From the NCBI GenBank assembly GCA_937929875.1, contig CALFUP010000065.1, forward strand, positions 1 to 35,003: a stretch of DNA of 35,003 nucleotides, given 5' to 3'. The position numbers were made by a program, and so were the translations under genes. Below are positions 1 to 10,261 of the stretch, one piece after another (the first letter of the stretch is position 1; each line of letters begins with the position of its first letter). The notes under the pieces were generated by a model. That model was not told where the DNA came from and searched no databases. It worked only from the letters and a program-made list of their open reading frames with translations. This stretch comes from an uncultured Cocleimonas sp. Lineage in GTDB: Bacteria; Pseudomonadota; Gammaproteobacteria; Thiotrichales; Thiotrichaceae.

Positions 1-1052
<1,052 letters not shown>

Positions 1053-1102
1053 TTATCTGATTATGTTGTTAAATATAACGAACGTTTAATTTGGGGCAAT
1101 AA

Positions 1103-1127
1103 AAAAGCTCCGACTAGCGGAGCTTTT
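1103..1127. terminator. Bidirectional intrinsic terminator between rpmA and obgE
   Basis: AAAAGCTCCG-actag-CGGAGCTTTT perfect 10-bp stem with A/T tracts on both sides. Confidence 0.8.
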
Positions 1128-1174
1128 TAAATAATGATAAGAATTGCTTCTTAGCGATTACTTAGTATTTTAGC

Positions 1175-1432
1175 TTATGCCGCAACAATACTTACAAATT
1201 TGCGGTTCTTAGGACCTTTTACTTCGAAAAGTACTACGCCGTCAGATTTTGCAAATAGAGTGTGATCTTTACCACAACCCATGTTTGTACCTGGGTGGAA
1301 GTGCGTACCACGTTGGCGAACGATGATGTTGCCAGCTTTTACAGTTTCACCACCGAAGCGTTTTACACCAAGGCGATTTGCGTTTGAATCGCGACCGTTT
1401 CTAGTACTACCCGCTGCTTTTTTATGAGCCAT
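1175..1432 (-). CDS. rpmA: 50S ribosomal protein L27
   Basis: [61 protein letters not shown]... typical L27. Confidence 0.98.
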   Translation of the reverse strand: MAHKKAAGSTRNGRDSNANRLGVKRFGGETVKAGNIIVRQRGTHFHPGTNMGCGKDHTLFAKSDGVVLFEVKGPKNRKFVSIVAA

Positions 1433-1745
1433 TTGAATAACCTCTATTCATTAGTGTATGCCTGGTATTATTCTTTTAAAGAAAGTCTTATAAAAAATTC
1501 TCATAAAGAAAGCTATTAGACATCGCAGTTGAAGCTAGGGAGCTCAACCACTTAGTAATTAGTTTTAAGCCGCGAGATTCTACATTCAGTAAGCCTATTA
1601 GTCAAACTCTAAACTTTTAAATTTAGTGATTAAATAACACTGGTTTTGTAGATGTTTTTATCAATGAAACTTGACACATAAGCTTGATCTACCTAGCATT
1701 CGCTGTTCTATTAGTCGTCACAAATATAAGAGTAAATAATTTAGC

Positions 1746-2726
1746 GTGGATTATAAAGCGATACAAGCATTGGTTGAAAGTGATATGCAGGCCGTTGACG
1801 AGCTAATCACGCGCCGACTCCAATCAGACGTGGTTCTCGTCAATCAATTAAGCAATTATATCATCAACAGCGGTGGCAAGCGTTTGCGCCCAATGCTGGC
1901 ATTGTTAATCGCACGAGCCTGTGGTTATGAAGGAAATAAGCACGTTGATGTTGCAGCAATAGTAGAGTTTATTCATACCGCTACCTTATTGCATGATGAT
2001 GTCGTTGATGAATCCGATATGCGTCGTGGCAAAGAAACGGCAAATAATGTTTGGGGCAATCAAGCTGCAGTGTTAGTGGGTGATTTTCTATACTCACGTG
2101 CGTTTGAGATGATGGTTGATGTTAATGTCATGCGTGTCATGAGTATTATGGCGCAAACTACCAACACCATTGCCGAAGGAGAAGTATTACAGCTCCTAAA
2201 CATTAATGATGCTGATACCAGCGAAGAACGTTATTTTGAGGTTATTTACTCTAAAACAGCGAAATTGTTTGAGGCAGCTTGTCAACTAGGTGCTGTTCTT
2301 GCTGGTCTAACAGAAGAGCATGAAAGAGCAGTGGCGCAATATGGCGTTCACTTAGGAAACGCATTTCAATTAGTAGATGATATTCTCGATTACATTGCAG
2401 ATAGCGATGAAATGGGTAAAAATGTAGGCGATGATTTGGCAGAAGGTAAACCAACATTACCGTTAATTTATGCCATGAGAACTAGTCTTGAAAATGATGA
2501 ACTAGAGGATGTAGCTCTAATTAGAAGTGCGATTGAAGAGGGTGGTCTTGAATTAATCGATCAAGTGATGAAGGTTATCGAGAAAACCAAAGCACTTGAG
2601 TACACTATTGAAGCCGCAAAAAGAGAAACTTATTTAGCGAATCAGAGCTTAAATAGCTTACCTGACAATGAATTTAAAACAGCTTTAATTGAATTGGCTA
2701 ATTATTCACTAAGTCGTACTACGTAA
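1746..2726 (+). CDS. ispB: Octaprenyl diphosphate synthase (polyprenyl synthetase)
   Basis: DDxxD motifs (LLHDDVVDESD; LVDDILDY), GGKRLRPML; divergent from rpmA/obgE as is usual in gammaproteobacteria; GTG start. Confidence 0.95.
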   Translation: MDYKAIQALVESDMQAVDELITRRLQSDVVLVNQLSNYIINSGGKRLRPMLALLIARACGYEGNKHVDVAAIVEFIHTATLLHDDVVDESDMRRGKETANNVWGNQAAVLVGDFLYSRAFEMMVDVNVMRVMSIMAQTTNTIAEGEVLQLLNINDADTSEERYFEVIYSKTAKLFEAACQLGAVLAGLTEEHERAVAQYGVHLGNAFQLVDDILDYIADSDEMGKNVGDDLAEGKPTLPLIYAMRTSLENDELEDVALIRSAIEEGGLELIDQVMKVIEKTKALEYTIEAAKRETYLANQSLNSLPDNEFKTALIELANYSLSRTT

Positions 2727-2728
2727 AT

Positions 2729-2887
2729 GAGACCTTTGCATGAGAGACATGACGGATTAAAAATGCTTAAATTCCTCCTATTCTCCTTAAAAATTGGCTC
2801 AATAGCCCTGTTATTAAGCTCAATGTTAAGAAAAATAGTTGAAATTACGCTATTTTTTATCTCGCCATTCTCACGTGCAAAGGTCTC
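2729..2887. mobile_element. MITE-like element (non-autonomous, IS5-family-like termini)
   Basis: Left end GAGACCTTTGCATGAGAGACATGACGGATTAAAAATGCTTAA and reverse complement of right end GAGACCTTTGCACGTGAGAATGGCGAGATAAAAAATAGCGTAA form ~40-45 bp imperfect terminal inverted repeats; flanked by direct repeat AAAT (2725-2728 and 2888-2891); no ORF inside. Confidence 0.85.
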
Positions 2888-3020
2888 AAATATTTAAAAC
2901 TATTCTTTATTTAAAGCTACTAAAGTTAAAGTAACTGTTTGGTTATTCTGTAAGATCACGATGATATGAGAAATCGACTCTCAAATTTTCAGTAAGATAG
3001 ATAATAAAAAGGATTTTAAA

Positions 3021-3335
3021 ATGAAACTTTCAAGTAATTCAGTTGGCATGCTAATTTTTACTGCACTAGCGATTGCAGTATTTGTTTTTATGGCTCTTCG
3101 CCCAGCTGTTGAAGGCAATGCGATGAATTTAGGCATACCTCTAAATACTGAAATGGCAACAGCAACGGAGAGCTCGGACACCCGTTCAGTAACAAATGAT
3201 CAAAGTGAAAGTGTAGGTAATACGGAGCTTGAAAGCTCTGCACCAAAATCAACAGAAGAAGCGAAGCCAACTACTGAAAAATCTGATATGGGTACTGAAC
3301 CAGAGACAGAAGAAAAGCCCACGACTACAGATTAG
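3021..3335 (+). CDS. Small hypothetical protein: N-terminal membrane anchor plus acidic/Ser-Thr-rich low-complexity tail
   Basis: MKLSSNSVGMLIFTALAIAVFVFMALRP then E/S/T-rich tail; AAAAGGA-type RBS upstream (3008-3013). Confidence 0.6.
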   Translation: MKLSSNSVGMLIFTALAIAVFVFMALRPAVEGNAMNLGIPLNTEMATATESSDTRSVTNDQSESVGNTELESSAPKSTEEAKPTTEKSDMGTEPETEEKPTTTD

Positions 3336-3477
3336 TAGTAGATTAGTCCGCTAAAGGAAAGAGTCTTTAAAATTAGTGAAATAAAAGAGATCAACTATTC
3401 TATCTTTATCGTTCTGATTAAATGTAATGTTTAATTTGTTATCTGAATTGAGTTAAACGTCCGTATCGCATCAACTA

Positions 3478-3499
3478 AAAAAGTAGGGGGGTGTCATTT
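3478..3499 (+). repeat. Dispersed gene-end motif, copy 1 (AAAAAGTAGGGGGGTGTCATTT)
   Basis: Exact consensus; 9 bp before the 3' end of the minus-strand NlpC/P60 gene. Confidence 0.9.
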
Positions 3500-3508
3500 A
3501 TATGAATA

Positions 3509-4078
3509 TTACACGCGCCCTGCACCGACAGCTTTTCTTCGCCAATAACTGTTCAATTCAGTCACTGATACTAGTTTTCCTCTTCTGGGGGCGTGTATAA
3601 ACTTTCCACCACCTAAATATATTCCAACATGGTTTACTCGGGCTCGCGTTCTACGAGTATGAAAAAATAACAAATCACCCACTTTTAAGTTTTTCATCGA
3701 AACACGTTTTGTATGTTTGTATTGCGCAGCTGCTGTTCTTGGTAAATAAACCTTTGAGGCTTTATAGGCGTATTGCATTAATCCACTGCAATCAAAACCA
3801 GTATGAGGGTTGGTGCCTCCCCATCGGTATTTTTTATTAATTTGTTTTTTTGCGACTAAGATAGCATTGATTTGTGGTGTTCTAACGGCCCTAGTCTTAG
3901 CCGGTGTAACCGCTTTAATGGGTTTTCTGTAGACTGGATTGGTCTTTTTACCAGGCTCAGTAATTAAAATATCGTAAGCTTGTAGTAACTGCTTATCGTG
4001 AATCTTATTTGCTGCAAAAGTAATGGTTTGTATGCTTAGCAGCAAAAAACAAAAACTAATTTTGAATAATATGTTCAT
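3509..4078 (-). CDS. Secreted NlpC/P60 family peptidoglycan hydrolase
   Basis: Signal peptide; YRWGGTNPHTGFDCSGLMQYAYK, LKVGDLLFFHTRR...NHVGIYLGGGKFIHAP: Cys/His catalytic motifs of NlpC/P60. Confidence 0.92.
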   Translation of the reverse strand: MNILFKISFCFLLLSIQTITFAANKIHDKQLLQAYDILITEPGKKTNPVYRKPIKAVTPAKTRAVRTPQINAILVAKKQINKKYRWGGTNPHTGFDCSGLMQYAYKASKVYLPRTAAAQYKHTKRVSMKNLKVGDLLFFHTRRTRARVNHVGIYLGGGKFIHAPRRGKLVSVTELNSYWRRKAVGAGRV

Positions 4079-4224
4079 GTGAAAAGGAATCCCTTAATGT
4101 GCCGTTTCTTTTTGTTATTTTTAATTGGGCGAACGAAGTATAGGTTATCTGAATATTTTCATCAAATTTCAGGGTTACCAGCCATCTGAAATATAATTAT
4201 ATTTTAGAGTCTTGCATGAAGGTT

Positions 4225-4247
4225 AAAAAGTAGGAGGTGTACTTTTT
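4225..4247 (+). repeat. Dispersed gene-end motif, copy 2 (diverged: AAAAAGTAGGAGGTGTACTTTTT)
   Basis: Diverged match 40 bp from the 3' end of the OsmC gene. Confidence 0.65.
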
Positions 4248-4287
4248 ATATTGTCATCCTATGTAATTAGATAATTGAATTTTTTAA

Positions 4288-4704
4288 TTATACTTCCTTT
4301 AATACATAGTCGTGAGTCACTTCTGCAGTTTTACCGAGCATAATAGAAGCAGAACAATATTTCTCTGCAGATAGCTCAATGGCTCTGGCGACTCGTTTAT
4401 CTGATAAATCATTGCCCGAAATAATAAAGTGTAAATGAATTCTAGTGAATACTTTTGGCTCTGATTCGGCACGTTCGGCACTGATCTCGACTTCACAATC
4501 GACGAGGTCTTGCTTGCCTTTTTTTAGCATAGAAACAATATCAAAAGATGAACATCCACCGAGCCCAAGTAATAACATCTCCATCGGGCGTATGCCAAGA
4601 TTTCGTCCGCCAGCTTCAGGAGGTCCATCCATCACAACAGAATGACCACTAGCGGATTCGCCCACAAAGCTCATATTATCCAGCCATTTAACACGTGTTG
4701 TCAT
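4288..4704 (-). CDS. OsmC family protein (YhfA-like)
   Basis: MTTRVKWLDNMSFVGESASGHSVVMDGPPEAGGRNLGIRPMEMLLLGLGGCSSFDIVSMLKK...; conserved Cys in GGCSSFD and C-terminal EKYCSAS. Confidence 0.92.
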   Translation of the reverse strand: MTTRVKWLDNMSFVGESASGHSVVMDGPPEAGGRNLGIRPMEMLLLGLGGCSSFDIVSMLKKGKQDLVDCEVEISAERAESEPKVFTRIHLHFIISGNDLSDKRVARAIELSAEKYCSASIMLGKTAEVTHDYVLKEV

Positions 4705-5690
4705 ACTGTTTCTCCTGTTTCAGTCGTTGTTAATGTTTTTTCAATTTCATCAATTAGTAAGCCAGCTATATTTGCAGAGTAAATACTATCAAGCTCTCTA
4801 ATGCAGGTTGGGCTGGTAACATTGATTTCAGTTAGATAATCACCAATGACATCTAAACCAACAAACATTAAGCCCATTTCTTTTACTTTTGGTCCTACAA
4901 TTTCGCAAATTTCAAGCTCACGTTTGGTTAGGTCTCTGCCTTCCGAGGTCGCTCCTGCAGCTAAGTTTCCTCTGCTTTCTCCTTTGGCGGGAATTCGTGA
5001 TAAGCCATGAGGAAAGGGTTTACCATTAATTAAAAGAATACGTTTGTCACCGTCTTTAAATTCTGGCAAGAAACGCTGAGCCATTACAGTTTGTGTGCCA
5101 TTTTGAGTGATAGCTTCAAAAATAACGCTTCGGTTTGCATCATTTTCACGAACTTGAAAAACCATCGCTCCACCCATGCCATCCAAAGGTTTAACTACGA
5201 TGTGTTTTAGTTCTTCGTGAAATTCCTTAAGGCGATCCATATCTCTGGTAACCAATGTTTCAGGTCCGCAGCCAGGGAACCAAGCGGTGAAAAGTTTTTC
5301 ATTAGCCGTACGAACACTTGCGGGTTTATTGATGACCAAACAGCCTTGTTTTTCAGCGAGTTCCAATAGATAAGTAGAATAGATGTATTCCATATCAAAT
5401 GGTGGATCTTTTCTCATTGATACGCATGAAAGTTCATGTAGCGGCCTAACTTGTGCTTCTTCAAGTTCATACCAGTGTTCAGGGTCATCCATCACTTTGA
5501 CAGCAGACATATTGGCGTAAACTAGGTCGTCTTTTAAAAAAATATCTGACTGTGTCATGTAATAAATGGGATGATTTCGACGTTGTGCTTCAAGCATCAT
5601 CGCGAAGGTGCTATCTTTTTTTACATTGATTTCATCGATTGGATCCATAACGAATCCAAGACTGGTATTTGTGTAAGTAGAGGTTTGCAT
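4701..5690 (-). CDS. gshB: Glutathione synthase
   Basis: GFVMDPIDEINVKKDSTFAMMLEAQRR, VVKPLDGMGGAMVF, LTEINVTSPTCIREL; 4-bp stop/start overlap with the OsmC gene. Confidence 0.96.
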   Translation of the reverse strand: MQTSTYTNTSLGFVMDPIDEINVKKDSTFAMMLEAQRRNHPIYYMTQSDIFLKDDLVYANMSAVKVMDDPEHWYELEEAQVRPLHELSCVSMRKDPPFDMEYIYSTYLLELAEKQGCLVINKPASVRTANEKLFTAWFPGCGPETLVTRDMDRLKEFHEELKHIVVKPLDGMGGAMVFQVRENDANRSVIFEAITQNGTQTVMAQRFLPEFKDGDKRILLINGKPFPHGLSRIPAKGESRGNLAAGATSEGRDLTKRELEICEIVGPKVKEMGLMFVGLDVIGDYLTEINVTSPTCIRELDSIYSANIAGLLIDEIEKTLTTTETGETV

Positions 5691-5742
5691 GAAGAATAGC
5701 TCAAATAACTTTATCGCATTGTAAGCTGAAATTTATTTTATG

Positions 5743-5769
5743 CAAAAAAAAGCGGACATAAAGTCCGCT
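5743..5769 (-). terminator. Rho-independent terminator, minus strand, 53 nt upstream of the gshB start
   Basis: Perfect 7-bp stem AGCGGAC/GTCCGCT, 5-nt loop, followed by 8 Ts on the minus strand. Confidence 0.8.
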
Positions 5770-5867
5770 AAAAGTTGCGAGGGAGCCGGTTATGACAATA
5801 ACTTTCGTTAAGATATTGTCTGAATTAGTTAAATATTTACTTTTTAACAGCTTTTTTGTTATTAATT
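5743..5867 (-). ncRNA. Candidate small RNA or gshB leader/attenuator
   Basis: Minus strand: -35 TTGACA (5899-5904), -10-like GCTATA (5875-5880), hairpin GACAATA...TATTGTC (5794-5820), unpaired CGGCTCCCTCGC stretch, then terminator AGCGGAC-tttat-GTCCGCT-TTTTTTTT (5743-5769). No convincing ORF. Confidence 0.5.
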
Positions 5868-5998
5868 TAAGCCATATAGCGTTCTGTAGAAATTGAGTTG
5901 TCAAAGGTTCATTTTTTTGTGATAAATTATGACCAATAAATAAATTGTAAATTTTAATAGTTTTTATGAACATTTTTTTGGCAGAGATCACTTAGTAA

Positions 5999-6592
5999 AT
6001 GGATGCAGACAATAAAAGCAATAAGCAATCGGATAATGGTGCTGAACATCACGCGTTATTATTAAAAAAGATTGCTGAAGGTGAAAGAGATGCATTCACC
6101 GAGTTGTATAAGATTTTTCAACCTCGATTAATAAAGTTTTGTAGTCGAATGTTGAAAAACGACATTGCTTTAGCAGCAGATATGGCTGACGAAGCGATGA
6201 TTGAGGTTTGGAAATCAGCAGGTAGTTTCTCTGGTTTATCACAACCTTCAACTTGGATCCATTCTATCGCAAGGTTCCGTGTTATCGGATACTTACGAAA
6301 GAGTAGAGAAGTTTTACAAGATGATAACTTTGAACAATTAAATATTGAGGATACAGATCTTCTTCCCGAAGAAGAAATGGTCATCACTGAAAGGAACGAT
6401 GAATTAGTCGACAGTATTGGAAAATTAAGCGAAAAACATAGAGAAGTGATAGAGCTAGTTTATTTTCGCGAACTTTCAATTAAAGAAATTTCAGAGATGT
6501 TAAGTGTTTCAGAAAATACGGTTAAAACCCGTATGTTCTATGCTAGAAAACACTTAAAAGCTATTTTGAGTCACGAAGATCTACTTAAATAA
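5999..6592 (+). CDS. ECF-type RNA polymerase sigma factor
   Basis: Sigma-70 region 2 (FTELYKIFQPRLIKFCSRMLKN..MADEAMIEVWKSAGSF) and region 4 (LSEKHREVIELVYFRELSIKEISEMLSVSENTVKTRMFYARKHLK). Confidence 0.93.
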   Translation: MDADNKSNKQSDNGAEHHALLLKKIAEGERDAFTELYKIFQPRLIKFCSRMLKNDIALAADMADEAMIEVWKSAGSFSGLSQPSTWIHSIARFRVIGYLRKSREVLQDDNFEQLNIEDTDLLPEEEMVITERNDELVDSIGKLSEKHREVIELVYFRELSIKEISEMLSVSENTVKTRMFYARKHLKAILSHEDLLK

Positions 6593-6593
6593 G

Positions 6594-7340
6594 ATGAACA
6601 ACAATACTAAAAACAGTAAAAATATTATCCCCAAAGAGTTGTTAGAATTAGTACCGTGGTACGCTATTGGCAAACTTTCAGTAGATGATCAGGCTTTTTT
6701 TGACGAAGCTTTAAGGAAATATCCTTTACTTGAAGATTTGATTGCTGAAGAGCAACAGATGATGCAACTCGTGTCTGAGAACGAGTCAGTGTTAGATAAA
6801 AGTGCGATTGCAAATCAAGATGAGCGATTAAAATCTGTTTTCAATATGATTGATATTGCTGAATCTCAAGAGCAAATACGAGAATTGACTGAAGCATCAA
6901 GCTCTGTTTTTGACAAGCTTAAAAATCTACTTGGCTTATCTCCAAATGCTGAAGGTACTCCACAATTTGCTCGTGCAGCCAGTGTAGCAGTTTTAGTTTT
7001 ATCAGTAGGAGTGCTTACTGCTTTTGTTGCTCCAATATTCACTGATAAAAGTGAATTTGTTCCAGCTTCTGCCTCTAGCCAAGTTAATAATCAACAAACT
7101 ATCGCGGCTAATTCTACCAAGACTGTATTATTAGTAGGATTTAAAGGTACTTCTACTGAATTAGGAAATATCAAAATTCTAAAAGGTAAGCTTGCGAAAA
7201 TCGAAAGTGTTCCAAACAAAGAGGGTATTTATCAAATTAGCTTCAAAAAAATGATGAGCTCTGCTGAAACAAAACAAACAATCGATGCATTACTTAGTCA
7301 AAAAGAACTTGTATGGTTTGCTGGGGAAGAATTCAATTGA
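6594..7340 (+). CDS. Probable anti-sigma factor, single-pass membrane protein
   Basis: Immediately follows the sigma gene; N-terminal ELVPWYAIGKLSVDDQAFFDEALRKYPLLEDLIAEE resembles anti-sigma N-domains; one TM helix (ASVAVLVLSVGVLTAFVAPIF). Confidence 0.75.
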   Translation: MNNNTKNSKNIIPKELLELVPWYAIGKLSVDDQAFFDEALRKYPLLEDLIAEEQQMMQLVSENESVLDKSAIANQDERLKSVFNMIDIAESQEQIRELTEASSSVFDKLKNLLGLSPNAEGTPQFARAASVAVLVLSVGVLTAFVAPIFTDKSEFVPASASSQVNNQQTIAANSTKTVLLVGFKGTSTELGNIKILKGKLAKIESVPNKEGIYQISFKKMMSSAETKQTIDALLSQKELVWFAGEEFN

Positions 7341-8554
7341 AATCCTTACTCACATTTTTAGCTGCTACTTTTATAGCATTTAGCGTTAGTGCGGAAAATT
7401 ATCTAGTCGAAAATGATACTGCTGAGCCAGTCTATTTTGATTTTGTTTATGAGCCAGATCGACCCGTTCCGGCTAGAACAAATTTTGTCAAAGACGAGAT
7501 TGTACTACTCTACCCTGCAGATAAAGGTGAGACTGTAAATGGAATTGCAAAAAAATATGGGTTAGAAACCAGTAGTAAGACAGTTTTATCTTCAGTAAAT
7601 ACTGGGATGTTAGTTGCTAAAACAAATGGCCAAAATCCACTAAATCTAAGTAAAAGCATTAATCAAAAAGAACGATCAGTTGAAGCCGCAACCAATAATA
7701 TATTTAGACCCGCAGCCACTACTTTTAGTGATGCTTATTCAATGTACGAAACTGGCGTTAGGTATGTTCACGAGACAACCAAAGGCAAAGGCATAACCAT
7801 ATGTATGGTAGATACGCCTGTAGATATATTTCACCCATCACTTTCAAATGCCTCTATAGAAACAGTGGATTTATTTGAAGTCGACGAAACTAACGAAGCT
7901 TCTATGCTCCATGGTACTAGTGTAGCTGGAGTATTGGTTAGCCAGAACAAACATATCGGTATTGCCCCTAAAGCGAATTTGTTTTCCGTAGGTGCGTTTA
8001 GAGCAGATCAAAACCAACCTAACAATCTGAAAGGCTCATCTTCTGATGTAGCTAAAGCACTTGATGTGTGTATTCGCCAAAATGTTGACGTTATAAATTT
8101 AAGTTTCACTGGTGGTAAAGATTCATTAGTTGAAAAAATAGTTAAAAAAGCGATTAATAAAGGTATCGTAGTGGTCGCCGCTGCAGGTAATGGTGGAAAA
8201 TGGGGTAGTTCAATCTATCCTGCTTTGATACCAGGGGTATTGACTGCAACTGCTGTAGATAAAAACAAGAAGTTATTTGATATGGCTGATAAGGGTCGCT
8301 TTATTGACTATGCTGCACCTGGAGTAAATATATTAACTATCGCACCTGGTGGGAAGTATAAACTAGCCACAGGTACATCTATTTCAACAGCACATGTCAG
8401 TGGCGTAGCTGCTTTACTCTTGTCGCGTAAAGGCAATAGAAATATAAATACAGTATTGAAGCAAACAGCTGTTGATTTAGGCAAACCAGGTCGTGACCAA
8501 GAATATGGCGACGGGTTGATCAGCGCTAGTCGAGCGCTTGCTATTATCAAATAG
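7337..8554 (+). CDS. Secreted S8 (subtilisin-like) serine protease
   Basis: Catalytic motifs CMVDTPVD (Asp), LHGTSVAGV (His), VVAAAGNGG (Asn), GTSISTAHVSGVAALL (Ser). A TTG start at 7337, overlapping the anti-sigma stop, gives a good signal peptide (KSLLTFLAATFIAFSVSA); the ORF track start at 7313 is less likely. Confidence 0.9.
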   Translation: MKSLLTFLAATFIAFSVSAENYLVENDTAEPVYFDFVYEPDRPVPARTNFVKDEIVLLYPADKGETVNGIAKKYGLETSSKTVLSSVNTGMLVAKTNGQNPLNLSKSINQKERSVEAATNNIFRPAATTFSDAYSMYETGVRYVHETTKGKGITICMVDTPVDIFHPSLSNASIETVDLFEVDETNEASMLHGTSVAGVLVSQNKHIGIAPKANLFSVGAFRADQNQPNNLKGSSSDVAKALDVCIRQNVDVINLSFTGGKDSLVEKIVKKAINKGIVVVAAAGNGGKWGSSIYPALIPGVLTATAVDKNKKLFDMADKGRFIDYAAPGVNILTIAPGGKYKLATGTSISTAHVSGVAALLLSRKGNRNINTVLKQTAVDLGKPGRDQEYGDGLISASRALAIIK

Positions 8555-8609
8555 CTCTAAAAGTACTCTGCTTTATTTAATATCCTATTTACGCTAGTTA
8601 ATCAGTAGA

Positions 8610-8629
8610 AAATGACACCCCCCTACTTT

Positions 8630-8631
<2 letters not shown>
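8610..8631 (-). repeat. Dispersed gene-end motif, copy 3 (exact consensus, reverse orientation)
   Basis: AAATGACACCCCCCTACTTTTT on + strand, 55 bp after the subtilase stop and overlapping the hemF stop codon. Confidence 0.9.
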
Positions 8632-9610
<979 letters not shown>

Positions 9611-9673
9611 TTAATGGGAATAGGTATTTTAATGCTAAAATTATAAAGTGTTAATTTATGCTATTTTCTAAAA

Positions 9674-10261
9674 ATGTTTAAACGAATCATCCTATCTTTA
9701 ATTCTGATTCCCGTAGTGATAAGTATTGCTGCTACTTTCATCTACTTTATCAATCCTTATTCTTTGAAAACAGATAATATCCGACCTAGAGTGTTAGGTT
9801 TTGATATTTATCAAATTCCGAGTAAATGAATGCAGCCGTTATTATATCCTGGTGATTATATTACTGTTTCTAACTTAGCGTATGCAGAAGAGTTACCCAA
9901 AAGGAATGATGTGGTGGTTTTTTATAAGTCAGATGAAAAAACTCCTCAGACTAAAGTTCAGTTTATCAAAAGAGTTGTAGCGATTGCAGGAGATAATATA
10001 CAAGTACAAAATGGAAAACTGTTCGTAAACAAAAAGTTCGTTACTGAAAACTATGTTTCAGAAATGAATAACAAAACGCCTTATTCATTAAATATGAATT
10101 TAGTGACTGTGCCACCTGAGCATGTTTTTGTAATGGGGGATAATCGAGATATTAGCTCTGATAGTCGAAAATTTGGCGCTATATCTACTGAAAATATAAT
10201 AGCTAAAGCTTCTAAAATACTTTACGGTATTAATAATAGAACGGGTAACAAAATAGAATGA
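9674..10261 (+). pseudogene. lepB: Type I signal peptidase (S26) with in-frame TGA (9827-9829) at the catalytic Ser codon
   Basis: Continuous frame from ATG 9674: MFKRIILSLILIPVVISIAATFIYFINPYSLKTDNIRPRVLGFDIYQIPSK*MQPLLYPGDYITVSN...VQFIKRVVAIAGDNIQ...VPPEHVFVMGDNRDISSDSRKFGAI. All S26 boxes present except the nucleophile Ser, replaced by TGA. Typed as pseudogene by default; readthrough or reinitiation at ATG 9830 not excluded. Confidence 0.85.

Noticed and set aside
5701-5991. 96-aa minus ORF upstream of gshB
   Set aside because: Runs through a strong intrinsic terminator, AT-rich, no domain; better explained as sRNA/leader plus intergenic sequence.
9827-9875. Definite bacterial SECIS element after the lepB TGA
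   Set aside because: Only a short weak stem with a GGU-containing loop can be drawn by eye; not enough to claim selenocysteine insertion.
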